Below are positions 24,101 to 42,765 of a stretch of 64,000 bases of DNA, one piece after another. The DNA lies in NCBI RefSeq assembly GCF_024713975.1, contig NC_091099.1, forward strand, positions 10,456,001 to 10,520,000, written 5' to 3'. Source of the DNA: Paralichthys olivaceus (lineage: Eukaryota > Chordata > Actinopteri > Pleuronectiformes > Paralichthyidae). The notes under the pieces were generated by a model. The model was not told the DNA's origin, did not search any database, and saw only the letters and a program-made list of their open reading frames with translations. Both the position numbers and the translations under genes were made by a program. Within the stretch, counting starts at the first letter, position 1. Every line of letters begins with the position of its first letter.

Positions 24101-24929
24101 GCAGCCTCCCCATTCCCCTATTTGGGAGGTCAGCGCTGGCAGGATCTCGAACATCTGGACGGCACGTTCAGCCAGCAATAATGCCGCCTTTGTTCCCTTG
24201 CCATGTTCCCTGCTCTCTATCCAGCTTTGAAGAGCCAGCAGGGCATAGGCAGCAGGCTCCTGCACTGGGGCAGAGACACAGCGGGGCAAAAAAAAATAAA
24301 CGAGGCCTCCGAGGCTTCAGTTTACATGTTACAGCGGTTTGTAAAACATAATTTGTAGCTGAATCACACTCCAACATATAAGCATTTATATAGAGCTAAA
24401 ATGTTTTTTACAACAGCAGCTGTAACAGCAGACACACGAGAAAAGTGACCAAACTTCCACTTATTTTCTAGTCTGTGAGAGTTTAGTTTGCAGTCTGGTC
24501 TTCGTGGTGCTTTGACAACAGTAAACACAGCAAAGACCACTGAATTACACGATTCTCATACTCTAAGATACCTCTTACATCGCAAAGCATGAGGCTGTAA
24601 GACAAAAACAACATTTTGACTGAATGCAGCTACTCCACAGGTTGGTTCTACTACACCTGGAGTATGTTAGAGAAGAAGTTGGAGATAGAAATAACTGTGG
24701 CTGATTTAAAAAAAGAATGATTCTGTTACATGTGCTGGTAAATAAAAAGGTGTCAGACCATGGGAGGTTGTAGTGTTAACAGAAGATGCTCAACCTGGAG
24801 AGAGACAGTTATGCGGTGAACTAACAATTTCAGTAAAAGAAAATATTTTCCCACTAAGTTAATATGAGGTAGAATCAACCAATGCCATCGAGGGGTCAAA
24901 TATGGGGCTGGGTTATGTGGCCAAAATGT

Positions 24930-25165
24930 TCTACGTATAAGAAAGTAATAATAAATCAATATCAATAATCATCACGATAAATTATTGTGTCTTTAAAGTT
25001 TAAAGACTGATCTTAATCTCTTCTTCATGGACATTTTCCAATAAAGTGTTTAACCTGCTCCCTGTGTTGTGCAATCGATAATCAATATATCTCTGTATGT
25101 TGAACTTTTGAATATTGCTATCGAGGAAAATTAGATTTCGATATTTATCGATGTATCGGCCTGAG
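24930..25165 (+). repeat. Dispersed repeat, plus-oriented copy of a pair (partner at 31838)
   Basis: Contains CTCCCTGTGTTGTGCAATCG, TTGCTATCGAGGAAAATTAG and ATCGATGTATCGG. Its reverse complement can be aligned by eye over about 200 bases with 31838-32070, so both are copies of one family in opposite orientation. Confidence 0.6.
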
Positions 25166-25369
25166 CCAGGTATCAGGTGAGGACATATTTAAAAACTATT
25201 TAATCCACTAAACCTCCCAGAAGATCTTCCACAGTGGGGTGTTCCAGCGTTAGTTCTGGTATTTAATGGCACCACCGCCTCACAGAGTTGCTATGGAGGA
25301 GGACGAGGTTGGAGAAATGGCGATAAATAGCTGTAGTGGTCTCCCGGAGCTGGAGAACTCTTCTACTAC

Positions 25370-25910
25370 AGAAATGTTTCCGTTATCCGGCGTCACAACT
25401 ACGACGCGTCTTCCACATTCAGCCATCACCGTTATACCTGCTCGTTATATCCGCTCTAATCTCACCTTCACTGCGCAGACACCAGTCCGGCTCAGGGGCT
25501 CCTTATCCCGGGAGAAGTTCACGAAGGGAAACCGGAGGTGAAAGACGTCAAATCCGCGGCGAGAGCGCGTCCTCTTGTCTCAGCAGCTCCCGGTGAATCA
25601 CTTCAGACCAACTGCGACAAAGTAACGTTTCGCTGCGGGACGACAGGAAACGCGACGCACGACTCGAGGCTACGGACGTGACCGAGAAAACCAGACGACT
25701 GGTGCGTAACGGTCCGAAACTTTGAGTCCGTCCAGTGTCTGAGCGCTGGTGTTTTCGGGCTCTGCGGAAATTGCCCCTCTCCCCGTCTCAATACTCCTGC
25801 TGGTAAATACTGTGCGCTGGAAGTGGGACACCGCAAGGCATTGTGGACAGTTTTAAAGCTGCAATACACTGCCGGGGCGGAGGGGCCGAGGGGCCGAGGG
25901 GCCACCTAGA
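25370..25910 (-). promoter_or_regulatory. CpG-rich candidate promoter and non-coding first exon of rassf8
   Basis: This segment is much richer in CpG than its surroundings (CGGCGTCACAACTACGACGC, CCGCGGCGAGAGCGCG). On the minus strand it contains a consensus donor AAG|GTGAGATT (exon end at 25466) and a second possible donor CAG|GTATAAC (exon end at 25438). It sits upstream of the rassf8 ATG exon, which needs an upstream donor because it starts with a strong acceptor. No TATA box was noted. Assignment to rassf8 is inferred from position and strand. Confidence 0.45.
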
Positions 25911-25983
25911 GCCCGCAGACAACTCCTACACTCCCAGGACATTTAAACACCTCCTTCCATCAGCTACTCACTCACATAGAGCT

Positions 25984-26463
25984 ACATTCACACCTGCACG
26001 ACTTATTGCTCAATTCAGATTACACTTTTAAATCGTGGCCATGCAGGATCAGACTCCAATGTGTCATGGCCCTGATGTGTGCATGCACAGGATAACAACA
26101 AGATGTCACACGCGAAGAAGAAGTTGTAAACGCGGAGGCCACAGACGTGTACACACACTGGTTACGATACGACCCCTCAAGTTTTGCTTGTACAGATGTT
26201 TTACGGTAGTCAGTCAGGTCTTAGACCTCACTGTCCCCCGACTGACTACCTCCGTCACAGCTGTCTTCCATGTTTGTTTTCGCCGGGCACCTCCTGCCCT
26301 CCTCTTAGCCTGCGCAAAGTTATGAGGATTGTTGATGTAGACTTAAAAGACGCATTAATTTCTGATACGGGTCACATGGTTGTTTAGACCGAGGTCGCAT
26401 TTAAAAAAAATCTCATTCGAAAAATTCTGATTCGGGCCATTCAGCAAGCAGTGTGACCATAGT
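25984..26463. mobile_element. MITE-like element flanked by a 9-bp direct repeat
   Basis: CATAGAGCT occurs exactly at 25975-25983 and again at 26464-26472, bracketing about 480 bp. The left end (ACATTCACACCTGCACGAC) and the inverse of the right end (ACTATGGTCACACTGCTTG) are imperfectly complementary and resemble a fish non-autonomous DNA transposon. The direct repeat fits a hAT-type 8-bp (plus one chance base) or Mutator-type 9-bp duplication. It has no ORF of its own. Confidence 0.65.
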
Positions 26464-26472
26464 CATAGAGCT

Positions 26473-28382
26473 ATGAAATGATCAGCGGTGGTTGTCAGCC
26501 ACCATCCATATAAAAGTCTAATGTATCATATATTTGGACAAAAAGAAATATATAATGTCCAAAGTGCAATATTGACAGTTTTCATAACACATCTTGTGAA
26601 AACAATGAAAGATGTGCATTGCTTTGATTCTAAGGCACATCACAGTAATCTTCAAAAAAATGAAACATTTCTGGAAAAATAACTACCATAATTTTAATTA
26701 CAACACATTCCATTTAAAATCATGTTAATATTGTGTGCTTGAAACAAGACACATTACCCACAATATATCATAAGTAAAAAATTGGATGGAACACAAGTGT
26801 CATAATTAAATCCAATGATTAGTGTCACAAACAGTAGAAAAAACATTTCCCACAAGTCACCTTACATAAATGAGTAAGAATAAGAATGTTTTTTTCTGCT
26901 TGATGAACCATGAGGCCATGTATAAATGGAGGCCTACTGCCCTCTTGTGACAGAAAAGACCCTCCTATTGAAATGAGCTGTCATGTCTTTTTTTCTCTCA
27001 GGGGTCTGCTCAGCTTCCGGGAACCAGAGTGCTGTATTCAGCAGGGTGGAGTGCTTTTACTCATCAAGTCTAGTTAAATCCCAATGATGTTTTTTATAAT
27101 GCTAGAAAGACGAGCTTCATTATATACAAGTTAAGTAATATATTTCATAAAAGCCATTTCAAGCTTTGGATAATCATTCTCAAAACTATGCCACTAAAAC
27201 CAGTTTTTCACAACATTGACATTCAACTTAAAGTCAATGATGTATTTTTTCCATTAAGTGTCGGTATATTCCAGTGAGTTACAATATCTGAATATTGTTT
27301 ATGCCATCAAGTAAATCTGCGATAACTGTTGTTAAATCAATTCTTTTTCTTAAGGATTATGGCAGCAGTTCAAAATGAGCCAGTCTTATTCTCTGGGGTT
27401 TTCAGTAATTTTATATTATTACTAAATTATATAATATACATTATTGTTCTGTAGTTTGCATTTTGTACATATTATATTTCATTGCAATGGTTTCATATTG
27501 CAGCTTTTACTGTGTGTTGTTTAAACCTGTGGAAATGAGCAGAAGATGAGAAATTATTTAAGAGCTTAACCTTACACTACATTTTCATTTGCAAACTATA
27601 ACTGACAGTAAATTATGTTAGTGGTATAAAACTGCATATCCATTGTGATATAAATACAGAGTGATGAATGGCCTGTGTGATGCGATTGTAAACTGGAATG
27701 AATTCGTGTGTGACCTTTCTGCTAGAGTTGTTAATTTTCGATTCTTAATGTGAAATTATTGATGCTTTTATGTGAAAACATTTATTTTATAAACATTTGA
27801 ATTCTGTTGGACAGGTTAATCACTAACAATGCATCATATAATATAAGTTTGAAGTCATTTTGCATAACACATAATAAGTAAATGCAGTGAGGCAAAGTCA
27901 AAGTGTGTTTCTTTGTGATGTAGATTAAAGAACCTCATAAACACCACCGGAAGACTAATGATGAATTCCAGTCTCAAAAACATTACAGGAAGTATAGCAG
28001 GTGATAATTACCCGAAATGTATTTGATACATTCACTACAGCCTAAATGGTAAGCCCCTCCAAATTCTCTTCCTACTATGTACACAGGGGTGAGTTGTGAG
28101 ATATATGTAATTTAGACAACACTTAACATATTCTTGGCATAAAATTGGCCTTCAGGTATTTTCAATTGCAAATATTCTACCGGCTGACAAATTAAATCAA
28201 AAACCTGAATAAATGAGAAACATAATCCATGTAAATGCTTCCATGCAGGTGCACTGAGTGGCACAATTATACAAATAACATCTGATCCTGCTCTGTGGCA
28301 TGTATGAATATGCCCAGCTTATGACTCTGATTGAAGAGGACAAGAGAAAGGGAATGAAAGAGAGTTCATTGTTGGGGCACAA
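26473..28382. other. Intergenic spacer between rassf8 promoter and kras
   Basis: AT-rich sequence without credible coding exons or identified RNA genes. Nothing was recognised apart from weak repeat-like edges near 28200-28380 next to the Tc1 relic. Confidence 0.5.
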
Positions 28383-29270
28383 ATGACAGCAGATTCAGTC
28401 ACAAGACTGCTCAGCTGGCTACCCTCGCATCTACATTTAGGTCTTTGGGAAAGGTATCAGACAGAAGTCAGATGTTGTGGAAATAGTGGTCAATGGCGCC
28501 CATTCGATGACTGTGATGCATGTTCATTGGTTCATTATGGTGAAATGAATCATCCATCAACATATTGTCCAAGAGTGGGTGAGCACACATGTGACATTCA
28601 TCAAGAGAACACTACAGGCCTGGATGTTTGACCTCTACAGTGAAGACAATCCGGCTGCTCTGTTATGGTGGGACATGACGCTGGCATGGTTTCAGTCCAC
28701 TTTTCTCTTTAGAGGGAAGAATCACTGCAAATTCAAAAGTTGAGGAAATATTTACAGGAAGACAATGCTCCCTTCCATAGTACATGAGGGGTCACTGATG
28801 ATTTGATAGGTACAACTAGAAGGACACTCAGAGGGCACATACCTCCTCCAACTAAATAATAAATAAATCATTCTCTAAGAAACCAATGAAAATGTTACAG
28901 AAACGCATGTTAAAGAAAGAGAAAAAGAAAAATTCCAGGATCTGTCCCCTGATCAGGATCTGCACCCGAATGAGTTCTCTCATGACCCGTACCGCATCCT
29001 TTCACCAAGTTTCATGGTAAAAGTCTCCCTGTTGTTTTTGGGTGATAACAGACAAACACACAAAGGAGGGCAGAAACAAGACCTGCTTGGCCGACGTAAT
29101 GAGGTGGATCTTGAGCCATGACCTTTGCAGTCAGCAGATCTCAACCCAATTAAACACCAGTGGCAGATTTTATACCCTGTCGGACAACACTTACCACCAC
29201 CATCATTAAAACAACCATAGAGGGAATACTGAATCTTTTGAAAGAAATCATTCACACCCCTGAGCCAGAG
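28383..29270 (+). pseudogene. Degenerate Tc1/mariner-type transposon relic, interrupted by another repeat
   Basis: The right part translates as DLNPIKHQWQIL and then PPPS before stops. This is the decayed form of the DLNPIEHLW-type motif near the catalytic end of Tc1-like transposases. The left part (28383-28810) matches a fish repeat I associate with the same element, including ATGTTGTGGAAATAGTGGTC and GAGTGGGTGAGCACACATG. Stops and frameshifts are numerous, so it is a dead copy. A different repeat (28812 to about 29075) sits inside it. It encodes no functional protein. Confidence 0.6.
28812..29075 (+). repeat. Dispersed repeat, copy 2 of 3, nested in the Tc1 relic
   Basis: Starts with CAACTAGAAGGACACTCAGA and GGCACATACCTCCTCC. 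It aligns by eye with the copies at 11137 and 56789, and continues with an A-rich stretch and TTTCACCAAGTTTCATGG. It separates two parts of the Tc1-like element, so it inserted later. Confidence 0.6.
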
Positions 29271-29450
29271 ACTCACAGTACTGATGTCTGCACTCTAACT
29301 CTCTTGACTGTGAAATATTTATTTCTGTCTGTGCAATTCAATGACTCTGTGCAATTAATGTCACTATATATTCGCACACTGTGCATATTCTGTTTACCCT
29401 GTTTATATTATTTTTATTTCATTTCTATTCTTTTGTATTTTCTTACATTT

Positions 29451-29753
29451 TTAAAGGTTCAGTGTGTGGAATTTAGTGACATATAGTGTTGAAGTTGCAT
29501 GTTGCAGCTGAAAAAGGTGTTTAGTTTGTCCGGTCTGGGCTACTGAAAAAACATGGTGGCTTCTGTAGAGAGTTGCAGCCCCTGATGTAAATATAAAGTA
29601 GTTAAATATAAAGGGCCCATTCTAGGGTTAAGAAAAAGCAACAATTCGTACAATTTAGATTTAACACATTAGTAAAAACATCACTAGGATTAATTTTATT
29701 CAGTTGCTGCCAATTGATCCCTTTCACCTAAATCTTACACACTGAACCTTTAA
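29451..29753. mobile_element. MITE-like element with about 26-bp terminal inverted repeats
   Basis: The left end TTAAAGGTTCAGTGTGT is mirrored by the right end ACACACTGAACCTTTAA, with the inverted match continuing inward (GGAATTTAG versus CTAAATCTT). The element is 303 bp with no ORF. TTAA at both outer ends is compatible with a TTAA target (piggyBac-like), though it could simply be part of the terminal repeat. Interior segments (GTCCGGTCTGGGCTACTG, AACATGGTGGCTTCTGTAG) match a repeat I know from many fish. Confidence 0.8.
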
Positions 29754-30780
29754 GTATTGCATGTTTTCTTATTATTCCTGTATCGATGTCTATTTTAGAC
29801 TGCCCTCTTGCTTCTGTAAAAACTGTGGGACCAATGGCGACATTATTTTTAGAGCTTTTCTGGTTGCAGGTAGAGAGCAAAAAACGTACCTAAAACACAT
29901 TAGATCTAGATGGTTGCCTGTCTGTAGCTGTGGTCTCTTGGCTGTGCAGAGAACAAGGCAACAGTGAAGTACAAATACTGCATCCTATCCATGTGTGCAA
30001 TGCTCTTCTACACCTCTTGCATGTTCTGTATTGCTCTTACAGGCTGTTGGACCTCATCCAGTGGTTATTGCAAGGTTTCCATGTCAGTGCAGGGATCCAT
30101 GTATGTTTCTGTTTAGCCTGAGCTGTGTCACAGACTGCGCATGCGTCGTGCACATGCAGCAAGCCTAGTGGACATTCAGGAAAACAGACAGGGGATTGCC
30201 AAATCATTTCCTTGCCTGGAATGACGTCTCTCCTGCACATTCCAGTTATATTTAGAGCCTATATATAGTGGAGTCGCCCCCTAGGCTGTGTTGACTCCGC
30301 ATGAAGCAGCAGCAGAGCATCATGGTCCTGAGCGGAGCGTCGCTCCATGTGACCTACATACCGACTGTAACACTGTACACCATTTAAGCTGTCGTGTCAA
30401 TCACTGTGTGGTTTCGGTTGATATTTAATAAAAGCAAATGTGACGCGCGACAAAAAAAACAGCTCGTACGTGCGTAATAAGGATTGTTTGGTGTTCTATA
30501 ACCGCGCGGATTTAAACTGTAAAGCATGTGGAGTGTGGATGGAATACAAAGTATGGACAGAATATAAAGACAAGATAAAGGAGAAGGTCTGGACTTGCTG
30601 CGACAGAGTGGAGGAGCGATAAGCCACGAACTGGTCGAAATCCCCAGCTATGCTTTCTGGGTAAAGTGCGCCCCGGTATCCGCCCATATTCGCGTAAAGG
30701 AGGCCAACCTGAGCTGCAGCGAGGCCGGACGCACGGACTCACGGACGCTGGATCAAATGGAAAGTTCAATCGATTAAATT
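29754..30780. other. kras upstream region
   Basis: No coding sequence is credible here. From about 30120 it becomes richer in CpG. TATATATAG at about 30255-30263 is TATA-like. These may belong to the kras promoter, but no start site can be fixed from sequence. Confidence 0.4.
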
Positions 30781-30953
30781 CACTTTTTACTCGTCTCCCC
30801 CCCGCATGTCCCCTCTAGACCGACGGTAGACCGACGTTACATGCGGGCGCTTCGGCGTGAAGTAGGAAATGCGGAGATCGTGTGAAAGCGGAGGATTATC
30901 AGCCTGACTTTATTTGGTCGCTACTTCGGACGCGGAACTCCACTCGCTAAAAG
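30781..30953 (+). promoter_or_regulatory. Candidate kras promoter and non-coding exon 1
   Basis: CpG-rich block ending in a plausible splice donor (AAAAG|GTAAAA, exon end 30953). Mammalian KRAS has a non-coding first exon, and the first coding exon here starts right after an acceptor 7 nt before the ATG, so an upstream exon must exist. The exact 5' boundary is unknown. Confidence 0.45.
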
Positions 30954-33529
30954 GTAAAAAAAAAAAAAATCTAACGGGTGGGATTCGTACGTGTGTCGCT
31001 TCAAATGTCCCTTTGCGGTGTTTCACCGTCTGGTTCCGTGGGTGGGTTTGTCAACATGTCCACAGTGTGAACACCGAGGATTTGTATTGTGGTGGAAATC
31101 TCTCATTTTCCCCTGTAAGTGCAAACTACGCCCAATTGTTAACCTCACTTCTGGCCCTGCACTGCAGACCTCTGGGGCTAGCTTACCAATGGCGGCTTCG
31201 AAACCTCTCCCCTTCCCATTTGAATGGGTTATAATGAATTTGTCCGGACACACGGTGCAGACAGCACAGCCTCTACTTAATATCCAACTATGTGACATTA
31301 AGTTAGCCCGTACCGGCTGGTTAGCTTAGCCTTTGAGGCTGCTAGCGAGCTTCGGTGCTAAGCTAGCTAGCAGCAGAGCTAACACAGCGCTCACAGGGTT
31401 TTCGTACAACCGACCTGAGGTCACACAGCAGCGGCTTTAAGTCTAACTCCGCTGCATGTGGTTGTCTGCTTGAAGAAACGCGAAAGATTTCCACTTTAAA
31501 GTTGGGCCGTGTTTTAAACTCAGCTAATTCACACAGGAGGCTAATCATGTAAAAACCACCCCAATATTTACATGTGTTCATTGAAACTCCATTTCTCAGT
31601 TGGTTCTCTCTCAGTGTTGCCGACTCATTTGCGTGATATTGTTTGTTGAATGTAGTTTTGCCAATTGGGAAAATCCTTGTTGTCATTTCTGCAGTAAATA
31701 AAAAGGTGGGGACATTTGTGCCATTCAGATGATGTCAGCATAAGGTAAACAACAACAATGGCTTGTATTGTCATTTTTTGAATAAATGAATTTTCCATTT
31801 AAACACCACTGCTTGATCAACTTAATCACATTTAAAGGAGGTCTAGGCAATAAAAAACACCAGCAATCATGAATATAATTTTCCTCAATAGCAATGTAAC
31901 AAAGGTTCAATATACAATGATCTATATTGCTTGTGCATTGTGTAAGCCACAGATCTGTAAAATGTGTTATTCTCTGCCCATAAATAATAGTTTAAAACCA
32001 AAAACTTCCACATAGTAGCAAAACTCATTGTTTAAACTAAATAATGATAATCATTAATATTTACTGCAACAATTTTTTTACTATATCACCTAGTTTGAAA
32101 CAAACATTGATGTTCTCAGTGAACATGTCAACCTTATAATAGTGTTACCTCTATTACTACTCAAAGGAGGATGAGAAACTTGTGTTAACTTCATTAATTA
32201 TCTTGTAAAATAAGCAGTATCATCCCATTAAATAGAACAGACTAAACTGATAACTGTACTTTTAGGCAATCAAAAGTACTTTCACTGCCTCCTAAGGTGA
32301 AACGTGTCCCTTTACAGGCATGACAAGCATGCAGCAGACAACATCCAAGTGTTAACTGGAATGATTTGTAATATTGTCACTAGTCTTATCTGCTCAGGTA
32401 AAAGATAAGACTGTTCCCTAATGGACAGTATAACCTCACTGAGATATGTGTATCAGAGGCCATACCAGTGATGTGGTATGATCATTTCAAGGAGCACTTT
32501 AAAGTGTTGAGATAACAAGGTAAAGTATACCTTTTGTTTGCCAAACACTGGTCAAACCACATTCTGATTTTTGTTTGTCTAGACAAAGCAATAATATTCA
32601 GTGGAACTCCTCCCTGACTGCAGGCTGTGCAGCGCTGTGAGCAGTATGTACTGTAACTTCTGAAAAGGCCAGCTGCTGCTATTGATGGGCGCTGCTCCAC
32701 AAAGCAGTCTGACAGCAGAGAGCCTCCCAGTTGCTTGTCAGTTTTTGAGCCTTAATGTAATGTCATAGATTTCTGCCTGGGGACAGTTTCTGTTATGCGG
32801 CTGCTATTCAGAAAATATTAGGGAATGTGTTGCTGGATTTACACATTTGATTACATACAGGGGATTCACGAATTCCTTCATGTCTTTTCTTCACACAGAA
32901 ACTGTTTTAATAAGGAAATTATTTTAATACATGGGTACATCAGTATTGTTTTCCATTTTATGGCTGATAGATAGATTTAATATGATGTTTCCTGAATTCC
33001 GCAGCAGTTTTTTGGTGTTTATTATCCCCCATCTGCACATACTGTCTTGTAGATGAACCATTACATTCTGTTTTTGGTGCTTGTAGTTTCTTCTGCAAGA
33101 TTTTTGCTCAGTTTTAAAATGGGTCGTCCTGTAAAATACTAAAGCAACATAAAAATGATGGTATAAAATAGTTGATTTGTTTTTAGACATTTGGCATAAT
33201 GTGCATCTCAGTGACATTGATACATGGGCATTTTCTCAGTTTGCCAAACCCGAGATTGCATATTTCCCAGCAAGCTGACAGGTCATCAGACAAAGATGAA
33301 GATATACAAATGCAGCTAGCGAACAAAATTGATTTAAATGTTTTTTTTGCCATCCTCAAAAGAAAATAGCATCTTGACTGCAGAGAGGTTTAACAATCTG
33401 AGGAATAATCTTCTGAACAATTCCTTTTAAAGCTTTTGATGGTGCAACAGATGTAATGATGCTGTGCCAGATGACTGCCTGTGTCTGTGGAAATACCTGA
33501 GTGTACTGATCATTTTTTTGTTCCTGCAG
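30954..33529 (+). other. kras intron 1 (probable), with an inverted dispersed repeat
   Basis: Runs from the candidate non-coding exon to the coding exon acceptor TTCCTGCAG (AG at 33528-33529). It contains the reverse-oriented repeat copy at 31838-32070. No further exons were recognised. Confidence 0.5.
31838..32070 (-). repeat. Dispersed repeat, minus-oriented partner of the copy at 24930
   Basis: ATTTTCCTCAATAGCAAT, GTTCAATATACA and TTGTTTAAACTAAATAATGA correspond in order to the reverse complement of 24930-25165. The two copies form an inverted pair about 6.7 kb apart. Confidence 0.55.
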
Positions 33530-33533
33530 GTGA

Positions 33534-40485
<6,952 letters not shown>

Positions 40486-42765
40486 ATAATTACCCCTTTT
40501 CAAGACAGACTAAAAAAAAAAAAAAAAAAAAAGAAACTATGTTGAACAGTTCAAGTAATACATTTTGTACATTACACTAAATTATTAGCTTTCTCAATAC
40601 CCACAATACTGAATACTAAACCTGACCTAATTTTTTTTCCTGCCTTTCTTTTATCTGCTATTTTGTCACCAATAAGCTTTATTTTCAGTTTTAGTGCCAG
40701 TTGCCCTCATGTGTTGGTCCAGCCTGTTTGATTTTATAGGATGATGATGTTGATTCGGATTCTTTTATATAACTGCGGAGCATGAGCTCATTGCATCATA
40801 GCTCATGACAAATTATTAATTATGAGCTTTTTTAATAATTTTTTTCCTTGGCTTAAAAGGGCACGACCTTCAAAAGTCGTGTAATGGCCCTTGTTAAGTA
40901 CAGGATGCCAAAGAAAGGATTTCCATTCTGATTCGCAAAGAAAAAACAGACATGAGGAAAGGACCAAGATTCAGCCAGATGAGATCCAAATGTCCCAGCC
41001 ACTGTCTAATGTCCCCATTTAGTTATGTCACTGATATACTGTAGGTATGCATGCAAACTCCTATTCTTCTCCCAATGTTTTAACACCCTAATTAGCTAAT
41101 AATTCATTTGTCAATGCTTTGTACTGTGTGGGGAGTGATTTCTTGCCTCCATGAGAATTAGTTTTTGTTTTTGCATGCATGTGTCCTCGATGACACGGGT
41201 ATTGCAAACTGCCTTTGGTTGATACATTTAACAGAGCATCCGATGATGAACTCTGACCCAAGTGTAGCTTTTCAGATCTATAACCCATAATCAATATTTG
41301 CTGTCGTGAGAAAGAACTCAGCCATTTTTAGGTTGAAGAATGAAATTCAAAGATCCCTGATGGTCTGACTTTTACAAAATGGGAGGAGTCCTTTTCTGTT
41401 GCAGGGACTGATGCCACGTCCAAGCTAATGTTTGACCTTACTGGTTACATATTTCCTGCTTCTTTTTATGCGAAGGCTTGACTGCAGGACTGTTGTTATT
41501 CATCCCGACAAAAATCGTTTTATTTTTAGTTACTCCAGTTTGTCACTCAAATTATTAACAGTTTAACACTTCTCTTGATAAAGGACATAGTATTCAAACA
41601 GTGTTTGTGAGGTTAAATACATAATTTCGAGGATGTGTGATTCCCCAATAGCCAGCCACAGAGGCGTCCTGCCTTTGCATGTTTTCCTAAGCCGCCGACT
41701 CGTTCGCTTGTGACCGGCTAGAAAACAAATTGCATCTTTTTAAGCAGCTTTCAGGAATATTTCTCTGGGTGTGGTATCACAGGGGTGGTTCAGATTCTTC
41801 CTTATGTGTTATGCATTTTTTGGATTCATGTCCACAAGTGTTGGAATATTTTTAGGGGTGCACTGCCTTTCAACAGAAATGATAGTCGAGCAGAATAATT
41901 TGTCATTTTCTCCCACAAAGCTCATGTATCGTAGTGATGTAACAGGAACTAATGTTTGTAAATGAGGCAATAATTGCCATAAAATTGGTTTTTAAAGGAA
42001 ATTGTCTAAATTTATTAAAAGTGCTAGTTTCTTTCCGAGGTCATCCCATATTTCACCTTTTCCGTCGTACTTACGAGCTGCTCCCTGGGAGGACGTTTAT
42101 TTGCCTTTTATGGTTTGCATTAGGTGCTACATTTAAACGGTAAAAAGAGCAGAGACAACATTCATTGTGTCTTGTGTGTGTGCTTTTGAAATACACAAAA
42201 TGCTGTTTTAGGGGAGTGATGGTATTGACACAGAAAATCCAGACATGATACATTTTGCTTTCAGGATTAATGAGTTTTGACCCAGTTTATTATTACCTCC
42301 TTTTTTCATGAAGTAGATAATAACTGTTAATGCAATTTTAATTAAGGAACCCTCTTGTTAACAATACTGTTTCAAAATTAGTTTTACTGAAATGTTTGAA
42401 ATGTTCCTCTTCCTTTATTGCGTGCCAAGAGCTGATTTCTGAAATGTATCATTTATACCTGGATCGTATTTTAACAACCTTTGTATAGTTGTGATACTGA
42501 AAGGTGCATATTTTGTAAATTGTGCTTCATTTCGTTGGTGTGTCTAGAGGAATGTTGCTTTAATGGAGTTTCACTCCGCTCTGTGTATGTGACTACAGTG
42601 TGACTGGGTCCAGGTCTAGGGAAGTGAATGAATGACCACTTTACAACACACACTTGTTGTGGGCAGTGTAGAGTGGTAATCAGATCTCAAATGAGTCTAT
42701 TTTTTGCCATGAATCTCACCACTCCTATTTAATGTGTAATAAAGAACAAAGTAAAGAGGAATTCA
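40486..42765 (+). other. kras 3' UTR
   Basis: AT-rich non-coding sequence from the stop codon to an AATAAA at 42738-42743 followed by T-rich sequence, giving about 2.3 kb. An A21 genomic tract lies only about 26 nt after the stop (40512-40532). Only a 6-mer let-7 seed match (TACCTC, 42294-42299) was noted. Confidence 0.65.

Larger units (their letters stand above)
19414..25369 (-). other. rassf8 5'-UTR intron (probable), repeat-bearing
   Basis: About 6 kb without recognisable coding sequence. It separates the ATG-containing exon from a CpG-rich candidate first exon. Dispersed repeats occur at about 19886-20515, 20928-21150 and 24930-25165, and CT-rich low-complexity sequence at about 24036-24070. 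The section from 21150 to 24900 contains nothing I can name. Confidence 0.5.

Noticed and set aside
28383-28631. 82-codon Cys-rich ORF that could pass for a secreted peptide
   Set aside because: The DNA matches the left part of a Tc1-like repeat. There is no signal peptide and no reading-frame support.
42294-42299. let-7 seed match in the kras 3' UTR
   Set aside because: Only a 6-mer (TACCTC) without a flanking A or a 7-mer match. This is expected by chance in 2.3 kb, although let-7 control of mammalian KRAS is known.
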